Shown here: positions 7,817 to 16,192 of the stretch, piece by piece | Position numbering within the stretch: position 1 is the first letter of the stretch | Layout of the letters: every line of letters begins with the position of its first letter | Assembly (NCBI RefSeq): GCF_019634845.1 | Contig: NZ_JAHCAQ010000002.1 | Location: 186,001 to 250,000 of the forward strand | Reading direction: 5' to 3' | Length of the DNA: 64,000 nucleotides | DNA from: Dokdonella sp. | Lineage (GTDB): Bacteria; Pseudomonadota; Gammaproteobacteria; Xanthomonadales; Rhodanobacteraceae | The notes under the pieces: model-generated | What the model was told of the DNA's origin: nothing | Database searches by the model: none | The model's input: the letters and a program-made list of their open reading frames with translations, nothing else | Translations under genes and position numbers: made by a program

Positions 7817-10800
7817 TCAGAACGTGTAACGCAGGGTCACCAATACCGACCAGCGCTGCGACGGATTGAACGACTCGTTGACCGGTAGCGCCGACGGCGA
7901 GTAGTTGCCGCCACTGATCTGCTGGTCGATGTTGTAGATGTAGCGACCGGTGGCCGGATCGACACCCGCAAAGTTGGCGAGGTTGCGCGTGAGCGGGAAG
8001 CTCGCCCGGCGTTCCACGCCCCACTTGTCGTTGATGAGGTTGCCGAGGTTGAAGATGTCGAAGCGCAACTCACCCTTGGCGCCACTGGGGAAGATGCCCG
8101 GGATCTCCTGCCGGAAGGTCAGGTCGATCTGGTTGATCCACGGCGCGCGCGCACCGTTGCGCTTGAACACGCGGCCCTTGTACTGGCTCAGGTAGTTGTC
8201 GTTGTTGATGTAGTCCATGAACTGCTGACGCTGTTCCGCCGTCGAGTTGCCCGTGAACATGACGTCGTCGAGGCCACGCGGAATGTACGCCAGATCACGT
8301 CCGCCCAGCGAGTCGCCGTTCATGTCATTGCCGAACACCCAGCTGTAGGGCGTGCCCGAGTGACCGTCGAAGAACGTGCTGATCTGGGTGCTGTAGTCAC
8401 CGAAGAACTTGTGCTGCCAGCTCAGCGAGGCAATCACGCGACGCGGCACCGAGTAGTTGGAGGTCGACACTTCCGCGTCATTGGGGTTGAACATCGCACG
8501 ATTCTGGTAGCTCGAGAACGCGACGCTCGAGGTACCCGGATTGACCTCGGTGGCGCGGCTCGCGGTGAAGCCCAGCATGCCGAACCAGTTGTCGGCGAAC
8601 GGCTTCTTGACCGACAGCGTCAGCGCTTCGGAACTGCCCTTGTCGGTATTGGTCAGGTAGATCACGCTGCCAAACGACGGATTGGCGTTCCAGCGCGCGG
8701 TGTTGCTGCTGCCTGGCGCCGCGTAGGGATCCTTGGCGTAGCTGAAACGACCATCGGGAAGGGTACCGGTCGGCGCACCAAGATTGAGGTTCTGGTACTG
8801 CACGGCCTTGTTGACGTTGAGGCGCTGATACTCGGCGGTACCGATCAGGCCCCACCACGGCAGTTCGCGATCGAAGCCGAGCGTGATCTTGGTGACGGTC
8901 GGCAACTGGAAATGCTTGTCGACGAGGTCGACGCCCATCTGCGAACGACCCAAGCCCGGCGTGGTGAGCGTGCCACCCGGAATGTTCTGGTGGTTGGGAT
9001 CGGGGCTGAACTCAGGATCGGTCGGCGTGCGCAGGCGATTGACGTCATACTGAGCCACCGCCACGCCATTGTTGGAGTACGGGTTGGCCATCCACACGCC
9101 CGGCGTGTTGGAGATGAACACGCCAATGCCGCCGCGCAGCTGGGTCAGCCGCTCGGTGTCGAATGCGTAGTTGAACGAGACGCGCGGCTGCAGCACGCCA
9201 CCGGTGATGCGGTCGGTGTTCTTGATGCCGTAACCGCCCGACGCCGCGTTCGGATTGCTGGTCGAGGCCTGCAGGCCGCACACGCCGAAGTTGCCGGTCG
9301 TCCCCGACGCCTGCGCGACGCAGGGATTGAAGGTCGGTGCCGGCGTCATGTGCGGCATGTCATAGCGCAGGCCGAACATCAGCGACAGGCGGTCGGTGGC
9401 CTGCCAGGTGTCCTGCAGGAACAGGCCGTACTGCTTGAGGTCGTAGACCGCGGCGACGTTGCCGAGCGAGTAGCCCGGCGCCGGGTCGGCCAGGCGATAG
9501 CGACGGTAGGTGCCACTGGCGAAATCGTCGATCGAGTTGAACTCGTACTGGCCGTAATAGCGCTGCAGGAACAGGTTGTAGTAGCTGTCCTTCTGGTAGT
9601 CGAGGCCGGCCTTGACCGTGTGGTCGCCAAGGAACCAGTTGCCGGCGAAGTAGGCGTTCCAGGTCTTCACGCCGAGCACGTTGGCCTGGCTCGAATACTC
9701 GCTGCCGAGCACGACGCTGGTACCCGAATCGGTACCGGTCGTGCGCACGATGATTTCAGGGGCAGCCTGGCCATTGAGCGGCCCGCGCACCTGGTCGAAC
9801 TTGTTGTAACCGATCGACGCCTCGGTCGAGAACGTGCTCGACCAATCGTCGAACAGCGTCAACGCCGCCGAATCATTGGTCTTGTGGAACAGGTACCAGT
9901 TGCTCGACAGGTTCAGACGCGTGGACGAACCCGCCACGATGATTGGCTCGTCTTCCTTGGTGCGGCTGGCACGGAAGCTCAGGCGATGCGACTCGTTGAT
10001 GTTCCAGTCGATCTTGCCGAGCAGGCGCTTGCTGACCAGATCGACGTTCGAGGCCTGGATGCCGCCGGCATTGATGCCATAACCTGCCGCGATGCTCGTG
10101 ATCTGGTCGACCTGCTGCTGGGTCAGGCCGCGCACGGTATTGGTCGCGCCCGAACCTTCCGGCCCCCACACCGAACCCGGCGCCTTGTTCTTGCTCTCCT
10201 CGTACGACAGGAAGAAGAACAGCGTGTCCTTGATGATCGGGCCACCGAGGGTGGCACCGGCCGTGTACTTGCTGGTCCAGCCGGTCCAGTCATTGCCCGC
10301 CGCATTCTCGCCGGTCAGGTCCTTGGCATTGGTGTATGAGTAGTAAGCCGAACCGTGGAATTCGTTGGTGCCGCTCTTGGTGACCGCGTTGACGACGGCG
10401 CCGGCGCCGCGACGCGTGCTCACGTCGTAGTTGGCGGTCGAGATGTTGTATTCCTCGATCGCATCAGGCGAGATCGGCGAACCCTTGGTCGGCAGGCCGT
10501 TGTCGTTGAGGCCGAAGGGGTCGCCCGCGTTGATGGTGTCGACCGTGATCGAGTTGTAGCGGAAGTTCTGGCCCATCGCCGAGAACGCGCCGCGATCGCG
10601 GTCGGTGACGACGATGCGCGGATCGGCGCGCACGATGTTCTGGATCGAGCGGTCCGGCTGCGGCAGAGCCTGCAGCGCGCGCTGCGACAGGTTGGTGCTG
10701 ACGCCCTTGTTGTCGGCCTGGAAGGTCGAGCCCGGGGCGACGCCCGTCACCACGATGCTCTCGAGTTGCTGGGTACCACCCGCGCCGACCACGAGGTTGA

Positions 10801-11122
10801 GCGTGGATTCTTCGGCCAGCTTGAGGTACACGTCGCCCTGGTCGGCGGCCTCGCCATGATCACCCGACGCCTTGACCTCGAACGGACCGCCCACGCGCAG
10901 ACCCTGCGCGGCATAGCGACCATCGGCATCGGTGACGACCGTGCGCGACGTACCCGTCGGCACATGGATGATCTCGACGGTGGCGCCTGCAACAGGCTTG
11001 CCAGCCGCATCGACGACGCGACCACTCAGGGCCGACGAAGTCTGTTGCGCATAGGCGGTGGAGACGGCCAGCAGCGAACCGATCACCAGCGGCAGCAGTC
11101 GCAGGCGGAATTGCGATTTCAT
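7817..11122 (-). CDS. TonB-dependent outer-membrane receptor, Oar-like, with carboxypeptidase-regulatory-like N-domain
   Basis: 1101 residues. The signal peptide ends at AYA-QQ (about residue 25). It is followed by a carboxypeptidase-regulatory-like beta domain (SGRVVDAAGKPVAGATVEI, residues 33-95), a TonB plug region (about 120-260) and a large beta-barrel ending in the terminal Phe of RYTF, as required for outer-membrane insertion. Oar-like receptors of Xanthomonadales and myxobacteria import or export large substrates using TonB energy; the substrate cannot be read from sequence. A GGGGGTAA Shine-Dalgarno sequence precedes ATG 11122. It is monocistronic with its own terminator. No transport partner or regulator is adjacent. 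Confidence 0.93.
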   Translation of the reverse strand: MKSQFRLRLLPLVIGSLLAVSTAYAQQTSSALSGRVVDAAGKPVAGATVEIIHVPTGTSRTVVTDADGRYAAQGLRVGGPFEVKASGDHGEAADQGDVYLKLAEESTLNLVVGAGGTQQLESIVVTGVAPGSTFQADNKGVSTNLSQRALQALPQPDRSIQNIVRADPRIVVTDRDRGAFSAMGQNFRYNSITVDTINAGDPFGLNDNGLPTKGSPISPDAIEEYNISTANYDVSTRRGAGAVVNAVTKSGTNEFHGSAYYSYTNAKDLTGENAAGNDWTGWTSKYTAGATLGGPIIKDTLFFFLSYEESKNKAPGSVWGPEGSGATNTVRGLTQQQVDQITSIAAGYGINAGGIQASNVDLVSKRLLGKIDWNINESHRLSFRASRTKEDEPIIVAGSSTRLNLSSNWYLFHKTNDSAALTLFDDWSSTFSTEASIGYNKFDQVRGPLNGQAAPEIIVRTTGTDSGTSVVLGSEYSSQANVLGVKTWNAYFAGNWFLGDHTVKAGLDYQKDSYYNLFLQRYYGQYEFNSIDDFASGTYRRYRLADPAPGYSLGNVAAVYDLKQYGLFLQDTWQATDRLSLMFGLRYDMPHMTPAPTFNPCVAQASGTTGNFGVCGLQASTSNPNAASGGYGIKNTDRITGGVLQPRVSFNYAFDTERLTQLRGGIGVFISNTPGVWMANPYSNNGVAVAQYDVNRLRTPTDPEFSPDPNHQNIPGGTLTTPGLGRSQMGVDLVDKHFQLPTVTKITLGFDRELPWWGLIGTAEYQRLNVNKAVQYQNLNLGAPTGTLPDGRFSYAKDPYAAPGSSNTARWNANPSFGSVIYLTNTDKGSSEALTLSVKKPFADNWFGMLGFTASRATEVNPGTSSVAFSSYQNRAMFNPNDAEVSTSNYSVPRRVIASLSWQHKFFGDYSTQISTFFDGHSGTPYSWVFGNDMNGDSLGGRDLAYIPRGLDDVMFTGNSTAEQRQQFMDYINNDNYLSQYKGRVFKRNGARAPWINQIDLTFRQEIPGIFPSGAKGELRFDIFNLGNLINDKWGVERRASFPLTRNLANFAGVDPATGRYIYNIDQQISGGNYSPSALPVNESFNPSQRWSVLVTLRYTF

Positions 11123-11262
11123 GGTGTTACCCCCAAAAATGCCAGACGAAAAAAGCAGCACCGCGGCTGCGCCATCGTGAGGCGCCGCCATGCATGGAAT
11201 ACGTCGTTGATCCGCGCGGCCCCAGCAACCCCTCCGGGCATGCGCAGGGCTACGCTAACGGC

Positions 11263-11293
11263 AGTTTAACAGGGTTCCATTACGGATTTGTAA
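11263..11293 (-). promoter_or_regulatory. Candidate promoter of the TonB receptor
   Basis: The 343-base gap 11123-11465 has no gene. On the minus strand TTACAA (11293-11288) and TAAACT (11268-11263) with a 19-base spacer lie about 140 bases before the receptor ATG, in the least GC-rich part of the gap. An AT-rich patch with weak dyad symmetry (GGAACC, run of T, GGTT) lies near 11352-11372. Confidence 0.35.
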
Positions 11294-11465
11294 CACCGCG
11301 CGTCGGCGACCGGGCGGCGCGCCGCGCAAGCGCCATGACCCGACCGGAACGGCAACCAAAAAAGGTTCCTTTGTGCCATGGAAACAATCACTTGCGATGA
11401 TTGTCGCCGCCCACGGCCCCGCGCCCGGCGCCGCAGCCACGGGACGGCATCGGAGACGCAGGCCC

Positions 11466-12077
11466 TCAGCTGGCGACGGCGATGCGCACGTAGGACACCA
11501 CCCCGTCGAGGAACATCTGCACCGACAGCGCGACCAGCAGCATGCCCATGAGTCGTTCCAGCGCGGTCAGCACGCTGTGGCCGAGCCAGCGGAACAGGTA
11601 GGTCGCCGACAACAGGATGATCGCCGTGGCCAGCCAGGCCAGGAACAGCGCCACGCTCCAGGCGGCCGTGCGACCGGGATGACTGTTGGCCAGCAGCATG
11701 ACGGCGGCCATTGCCGACGGCCCGGCAACACCGGGAATCGCCATCGGCACGATGAACGGCTCGCCCTGCACGTCACCGAAGATGCCGCCGCTCTTGGGCG
11801 GAAAGATCATGCGCACGCCGATCAGGAACAGCACGATGCCGCCGGCGATGCCGACCGACTCCTGCTTGAGCTGCAGCAGGTGCAGCAGGTATTGCCCGCC
11901 GAACAGGAACGCGAACAGCACGACCAGCGCGATCAGCAGCTCGCGCGCGAGCACGAACCGGCGCCGCTCGGGTGCGACGTTGCGCAGCAGCGACAGGAAC
12001 AACGGGATGTTGCCGAGCGGATCCATGATGAGGAACAGCAGGATCCCCGCCGACACGGTGCTCATCGAGCTTTCCAT
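11466..12077 (-). CDS. MarC family inner-membrane protein (YhgN-like)
   Basis: 203 residues with six hydrophobic segments, typical of the MarC/UPF0056 family: LLFLIMDPLGNIPLFLSLL at the start, a second DPxGN-like repeat region in PMAIPGVAGPSAMAAVM, and C-terminal helices. The biochemical role of the family is not established; the old link to multiple antibiotic resistance was not confirmed for MarC. GGAGGGG nine bases upstream supports ATG 12077. It lies downstream of the grxD-SDR pair on the same strand with an 89-base gap. Confidence 0.9.
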   Translation of the reverse strand: MESSMSTVSAGILLFLIMDPLGNIPLFLSLLRNVAPERRRFVLARELLIALVVLFAFLFGGQYLLHLLQLKQESVGIAGGIVLFLIGVRMIFPPKSGGIFGDVQGEPFIVPMAIPGVAGPSAMAAVMLLANSHPGRTAAWSVALFLAWLATAIILLSATYLFRWLGHSVLTALERLMGMLLVALSVQMFLDGVVSYVRIAVAS

Positions 12078-12166
12078 GGATCAGGCCCCTCCAGGCCGTT
12101 GGCTGCTTCCGCTGGCGACGCCCGCACCCGCATGGCCGTTGCCGCCGCCCGCGGCCGCGGCCCATT

Positions 12167-12937
12167 TCACGCCTGCGGGCGCAGATCCAGCAAGCGCCCG
12201 CGCGCGGCGATGCCGGCCGCGCCGAGCAGCCACGCCAGCGCCGCACCGGCCTCGTCGGGCTCGGGCAGCATGGCCGTGTCCTCACCGTAGTAGGCGGCGC
12301 GGCGCAACGCCGTGCGCATCGGCATCGGCAGCAGCAGATGGCTGCGCAGGCGCGAGCTCTCGGTTTCCTCGTGGATGATCGACGCCAGACCCAGCAGCGC
12401 ATGCTTGGCCACCCCGTAGGCGCCCCAGTAAGCGCGACCCATGCGTCGCAGATCATCGACCACGAACACGACGGCCGCGTCGGCGGCGCGCTCCAGCAAC
12501 GGCTGGCAGGCCTGGGTGAGCCACAATGGCGCGGTCACGTTGACATGCTGCGCGCGCGCCCACTCCAGCGGCTCGATCTGGCCGAACGGCTGCAGCGTGT
12601 TGAAATGCGCGGCGCAATGGGCGATGCCATCGAGGCGACCGAACTCGCGCTCGACCGTGGCGGCCAGGTCCTCGTAGTCGCGCGGCGTGGCGCCTTCCAG
12701 ATCGAGTGGATACAGCGCCGGGGCGGGCCACCCTTGCGCTTCGATCTCGTCGTACACGCGCTCCAGCGCGCGCGGCTTGCGGCCGAGCAGGATCACGCTC
12801 GCACCCGCCTGCGCCGCAGCCAACGCCGTGGCCCGGCCAAGGCCGCCGCTGGCGCCGGTGACGAGCACCACGCGCTCGTGCAAGGACGCCGCGGCCGGCG
12901 TGCGCGCGGCCCGCTCGAGTCGGATCGACGCCAGCAT
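12167..12937 (-). CDS. YciK-like short-chain dehydrogenase with replaced catalytic serine
   Basis: 256 residues, Rossmann fold. The cofactor motif TGASGGLG is at 27-34, and Tyr174-x3-Lys178 (YGVAK) is in the active-site position. The stretch where SDR enzymes carry the catalytic Ser reads VVDDLRRMG, with Asp161-Asp162 instead. In YciK-type relatives this is normally a Ser-rich segment. The enzyme may therefore be altered or lack classical reductase activity. The start codon follows the grxD stop after one base, so the two are translationally coupled. The physiological substrate of YciK-type proteins is unknown. Confidence 0.85.
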   Translation of the reverse strand: MLASIRLERAARTPAAASLHERVVLVTGASGGLGRATALAAAQAGASVILLGRKPRALERVYDEIEAQGWPAPALYPLDLEGATPRDYEDLAATVEREFGRLDGIAHCAAHFNTLQPFGQIEPLEWARAQHVNVTAPLWLTQACQPLLERAADAAVVFVVDDLRRMGRAYWGAYGVAKHALLGLASIIHEETESSRLRSHLLLPMPMRTALRRAAYYGEDTAMLPEPDEAGAALAWLLGAAGIAARGRLLDLRPQA

Positions 12938-12938
12938 G

Positions 12939-13256
12939 TCAGTCCTTGCGCGTGTCCTGCACGAGACGGGCCAGTTCGCCCGACTGATACAGGTCGAGCG
13001 TGATGTCACAGCCACCGATCAGTTCGCCGTTGACGAACAGTTGCGGAAAGGTCGGCCAGTTGGAATGGCGCGGCAGCGTGGCACGGATCTCCGGGTCTTC
13101 GAGCACGTTGACCGCATGGTAGTGCGCGCCCACGGCATCGAGCGCCTGCACCGTGCGGCTGGAAAACCCGCACATCGGGAACTCGGGCGTTCCCTTCATG
13201 AACAGCACGATCGGATGCGCGGCGAGGGTGTCGGTGATGCGTTGGATGACGTCCAT
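12939..13256 (-). CDS. grxD: Monothiol glutaredoxin, Grx4/GrxD type
   Basis: 105 residues with the CGFS active site (Cys29), the KGTPEFPMCGFS signature, and downstream WPTFPQLFVNGELIGGCDI for glutathione binding. CGFS glutaredoxins bind a [2Fe-2S] cluster as a homodimer or with BolA and deliver Fe-S clusters. Divergent from sodB, whose Fe enzyme also connects to iron and oxidative stress. Minus-strand TACACT near 13294 may be its -10 box. Confidence 0.95.
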   Translation of the reverse strand: MDVIQRITDTLAAHPIVLFMKGTPEFPMCGFSSRTVQALDAVGAHYHAVNVLEDPEIRATLPRHSNWPTFPQLFVNGELIGGCDITLDLYQSGELARLVQDTRKD

Positions 13257-13314
13257 GGGTAGCCTGTGATTGCATGCACGCACAAAGCCGCAAGTGTAGC
13301 ACTGCGCTCCTTGC

Positions 13315-13344
13315 TTGATCCGGCGCGCCGCGACTGCCTAGACT
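13315..13344 (+). promoter_or_regulatory. Candidate promoter of sodB
   Basis: TTGATC (13315-13320), an 18-base spacer and TAGACT (13339-13344), 31 bases before the sodB ATG, within the 119-base gap between divergent grxD and sodB. Confidence 0.5.
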
Positions 13345-13375
13345 GCAAGATCCCATCACCGGCAAGGAGTCCCTC

Positions 13376-13954
13376 ATGGCCATCGAACTGCCCGCGCTGC
13401 CATGGGCGCGCGACGCACTCGCTCCGCACATCTCGGCGGAGACGATCGACTACCACTACGGCAAGCACCACCAGGCCTACGTCACCAACCTCAACAACCA
13501 GATCAAGGGCACCGAGTTCGAGAACCTCGCGCTCGAGGACATCATCCGCAAGGCCACCGGCGGCATGTTCAACAATGCGGCCCAAGTGTGGAACCACAGC
13601 TTCTACTGGAACTGCCTCAAGCCCAATGGTGGCGGCGAACCCGGCGGGGCGCTGGCCGAGGCGATCAACAAGGCCTTCGGCAGCTTCGCCCAGTTCAAGG
13701 AAGAATTCACCAAGACCTGCGTGGGGACGTTCGGCTCGGGCTGGGGCTGGCTCGTGCAGCGCGCCGATGGCGGCCTGGCGCTGGTCAGCACTTCCAATGC
13801 GGGCACCCCGATCACTGGCAGCGACCGCCCACTGCTGACCTGCGATGTGTGGGAGCACGCCTACTACATCGACTATCGCAACGCGCGCCCCAAGTACCTC
13901 GAGGCGTTCTGGCAACTCGTGAACTGGGAGTTCGCAGCAAGCCAGATGGCGTGA
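13376..13954 (+). CDS. sodB: Superoxide dismutase [Fe]
   Basis: Converts superoxide to O2 and H2O2 in the cytoplasm. 192 residues. Metal ligands by alignment to the family are His27, His74, Asp157 and His161 (NHSFYW and DVWEHAYY). The overall sequence tracks E. coli Fe-SOD closely, including VNWEF near the end and Gln70 in the AAQVWNH segment, the Fe-type position. AAGGAG upstream supports ATG 13376. Confidence 0.97.
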   Translation: MAIELPALPWARDALAPHISAETIDYHYGKHHQAYVTNLNNQIKGTEFENLALEDIIRKATGGMFNNAAQVWNHSFYWNCLKPNGGGEPGGALAEAINKAFGSFAQFKEEFTKTCVGTFGSGWGWLVQRADGGLALVSTSNAGTPITGSDRPLLTCDVWEHAYYIDYRNARPKYLEAFWQLVNWEFAASQMA

Positions 13955-13992
13955 ACCCGCGCCTGGCCGCCGCCAAGGCTGGCGGCCGGGTT
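13954..13992. terminator. Hairpin between convergent sodB and purK
   Basis: GGCCGCC (13965-13971) pairs with GGCGGCC (13981-13987), and an outer AACCC/GGGTT extends the stem. There is no long U tract on either side, so it is a terminator candidate serving both convergent genes rather than a certain one. Confidence 0.45.
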
Positions 13993-13996
13993 CTGG

Positions 13997-15139
13997 TCAG
14001 GCGCTGGCGTCGGCCTGCAACGCCTCGATCACGGGCGCGACCTGGGCCTCGCGGCCAAGCGCGCGGCCCACGCGCGTGAGCCGCTCGATCATCTCGGGCG
14101 CACTGTCGGCGCGCAACGTGGCGTGGCCGACCTTGCGTCCCGCACGCGGACTCTTGCCGTAGTCGTGCCAATGCGCACGCGGTTCGGCCAGCACGGCCTG
14201 CGCCGGCGGCAATTCGCCAATCCAGTTGAGCATCACCGACAGCCCGAGCGCAGCGGTGTCGCCAAGCGGCAGGCCGCAGACCGCGCGCACGTGGTTCTCG
14301 AATTGGCTGGCAGCGGCCCCTTCGATCGTCCAGTGCCCCGAGTTGTGCACGCGCGGCGCCATTTCGTTGCCGAGCAACTGGCCGTCACGCACGAACAGTT
14401 CGAGCGCGAAGGTGCCGACGTAGTCGAGTTCCTCGGCCAGCCGCCGCGCGTGGGCGAGCGCGACGGGCAGCAGCGCCTGGCTGCCTGGCGCCGGCGCAAG
14501 GCTCGCCGACAGGATCCCGTCGGTGTGCCAGTTGCGGGTCAGCGGATAGGCCCGCAGCTCGCCGTCGCGGCCACGCACGGCGACCACCGACAACTCGCGC
14601 TCGAACGGCACGAAGGCTTCGAGGATCGCCGGTGCGCCGCCGAGCGCCTGCCACGCCGCATCGACGTCGCCGGGCAGGCGCAGCCGGTACTGGCCCTTGC
14701 CGTCGTAGCCGAGCCGTCGCGTCTTGAGGATGGCCGGCAGACCCACCTGCGCGACTGCCCGCTGCAGATCGTCGCGGCTGTCGACCACCGCAAACGGCGG
14801 CGTTGCCAGCCCGATGCGCTGGAACAGCGTCTTTTCGGCGAGGCGGTCCTGCGAGGTGGCCAGTGCGCGCGGGTTCGGAAACACGCGCGTGCGCTCGCTC
14901 AACCAGCGCGCGGTATCGGCTGGCACGTTCTCGAAGTCGAAAGTGGCCACGTCGATGCGCTGCGCGAATCCGGCCAGCGCATCGAAATCGCACCAGTCGG
15001 CCTGCACCAGCGGCGCGACCTGACCGGCGCAGGCGTCGGCCGCGCTGTCGACGACGAGGAACCGCAGGCCCAGCGGCGCACCCGCCAGCGCCAGCATGCG
15101 TGCGAGTTGGCCACCACCGAGGATCCCGATCGTCGGCAC
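13997..15139 (-). CDS. purK: 5-(carboxyamino)imidazole ribonucleotide synthase
   Basis: ATP-dependent carboxylation of AIR to N5-CAIR in purine synthesis. 380 residues from GTG 15139, giving the canonical N-terminus with IGILGGGQLARML. The ATP-grasp core shows LKTRRLGYDGKGQ, the EAFVPFERELSVVAVR region and NEMAPRVHNSGHWT. An ATG at 15220 would add 27 atypical Arg-rich residues; GAGG nine bases before the GTG favours the shorter form. It follows purE by 108 bases and supplies the substrate of PurE. Confidence 0.94.
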   Translation of the reverse strand: MPTIGILGGGQLARMLALAGAPLGLRFLVVDSAADACAGQVAPLVQADWCDFDALAGFAQRIDVATFDFENVPADTARWLSERTRVFPNPRALATSQDRLAEKTLFQRIGLATPPFAVVDSRDDLQRAVAQVGLPAILKTRRLGYDGKGQYRLRLPGDVDAAWQALGGAPAILEAFVPFERELSVVAVRGRDGELRAYPLTRNWHTDGILSASLAPAPGSQALLPVALAHARRLAEELDYVGTFALELFVRDGQLLGNEMAPRVHNSGHWTIEGAAASQFENHVRAVCGLPLGDTAALGLSVMLNWIGELPPAQAVLAEPRAHWHDYGKSPRAGRKVGHATLRADSAPEMIERLTRVGRALGREAQVAPVIEALQADASA

Positions 15140-15247
15140 GTCAGTTCGCCTCGCACCGCGCGGCGCCGGTAGCGGCCGTCCGCATCCTGCCCGGCGCGCG
15201 CGGCCGCCGACGGCAAGCATTCATCACGCAGGTGTCCATCACCGGCA

Positions 15248-15760
15248 TCAGGCTTGCTCGCGCGGATCGGCGCCAGCCAGCACCGCAGCGGTCTGGTCGC
15301 GCCGGAACGCATCCAGTCGCTCGCCCAACGCGGCATCGGTCAGTGCCAGCAATGCGCTCGCATGGAGGGCGGCATTGACCGCGCCGGCGCGCCCGATCGC
15401 GAAGGTTGCCACCGGAATGCCAGCCGGCATCTGCACGATCGACAGCAGCGAGTCCATGCCATTGAGCGCCTGTGACTGGACCGGCACGCCGAGCACGGGC
15501 ACGCGCGTCTTGGCCGCCAGCATGCCCGGCAGGTGGGCCGCGCCGCCGGCGCCGGCGATGATCGCGGCCAGACCGCGGGCGAGTGCGCCCGCGGCGTAGT
15601 CGAACAGCAGATCGGGCGTGCGATGCGCCGACACCACGCGCACCTCGTGCGGCACAGCGAGCCGCTCGAGCATGTCCACCGCATGCCGCATCGTGTCCCA
15701 GTCCGAGCGCGAGCCCATGACGACGCCGATTCGTCGCGCCGCCACCATGCTTTCCGTCAT
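15248..15760 (-). CDS. purE: N5-carboxyaminoimidazole ribonucleotide mutase
   Basis: Moves the carboxyl group of N5-CAIR to give CAIR. 170 residues from ATG 15760, with the class I PurE motifs [18 protein letters not shown] and [14 protein letters not shown]. Alternative starts are GTG 15769 and ATG 15748; the last has a GGAA sequence just upstream. A TACAAT -10 candidate (15789-15784) precedes the gene. purE and purK form a minus-strand unit. Confidence 0.95.
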   Translation of the reverse strand: MTESMVAARRIGVVMGSRSDWDTMRHAVDMLERLAVPHEVRVVSAHRTPDLLFDYAAGALARGLAAIIAGAGGAAHLPGMLAAKTRVPVLGVPVQSQALNGMDSLLSIVQMPAGIPVATFAIGRAGAVNAALHASALLALTDAALGERLDAFRRDQTAAVLAGADPREQA

Positions 15761-15816
15761 AGCCGCCACGTCCGCAAAACGCTATTGTACGTGCATTGCC
15801 CTGCGACGCGATCGAC

Positions 15817-16083
15817 GTGGCCATCAACCCCCAGTTGCTCGACATCCTGTGCTGCCCGAGCACCAAGGTGCCGCTGCGCCTGCTGCGCGCCGACGAGCTC
15901 GAGGCCGTCAACCGCGCGCTGGCTTCGGCAGGTGACCATGGCGCGGCCCCATCCGGTGCGTGGACGGCCGGCCTCATCACGCGCGACCGACGCACGCTGT
16001 ATCGCATCGACGACGATATCCCGGTGCTGCTCGCCGACGCCGCGCTCGCGGTCGCCGACATCGCGCAGTTCCCCGCTGCCTGA
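15817..16083 (+). CDS. Trm112/YcaR-like protein
   Basis: 88 residues from GTG 15817 (VAINPQLLDILCCPSTKVPL; the first residue would be Met). The fold signature of the Trm112 family is visible: LLDILCCP near the N-terminus and YRIDDDIPVLL near the C-terminus. Classical members have two Cys pairs; here only the first pair remains and the second is absent (CCPSTK), so zinc binding is doubtful. A roughly 30-residue insertion separates the two halves. A TTG at 15796 is an alternative start. Divergent from purE. Bacterial members are small proteins of unclear role. Confidence 0.75.
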   Translation: MAINPQLLDILCCPSTKVPLRLLRADELEAVNRALASAGDHGAAPSGAWTAGLITRDRRTLYRIDDDIPVLLADAALAVADIAQFPAA

Positions 16084-16192
16084 GCCCGCGACGCATGCAC
16101 TACTGTGAACGGGTAGACAGTTTCGGCATGCCGGCGCCTGGCGGCGCAGTGGCATAATCGGCCCACGTGGCACCCTCAGCCGGCTTCGCACC

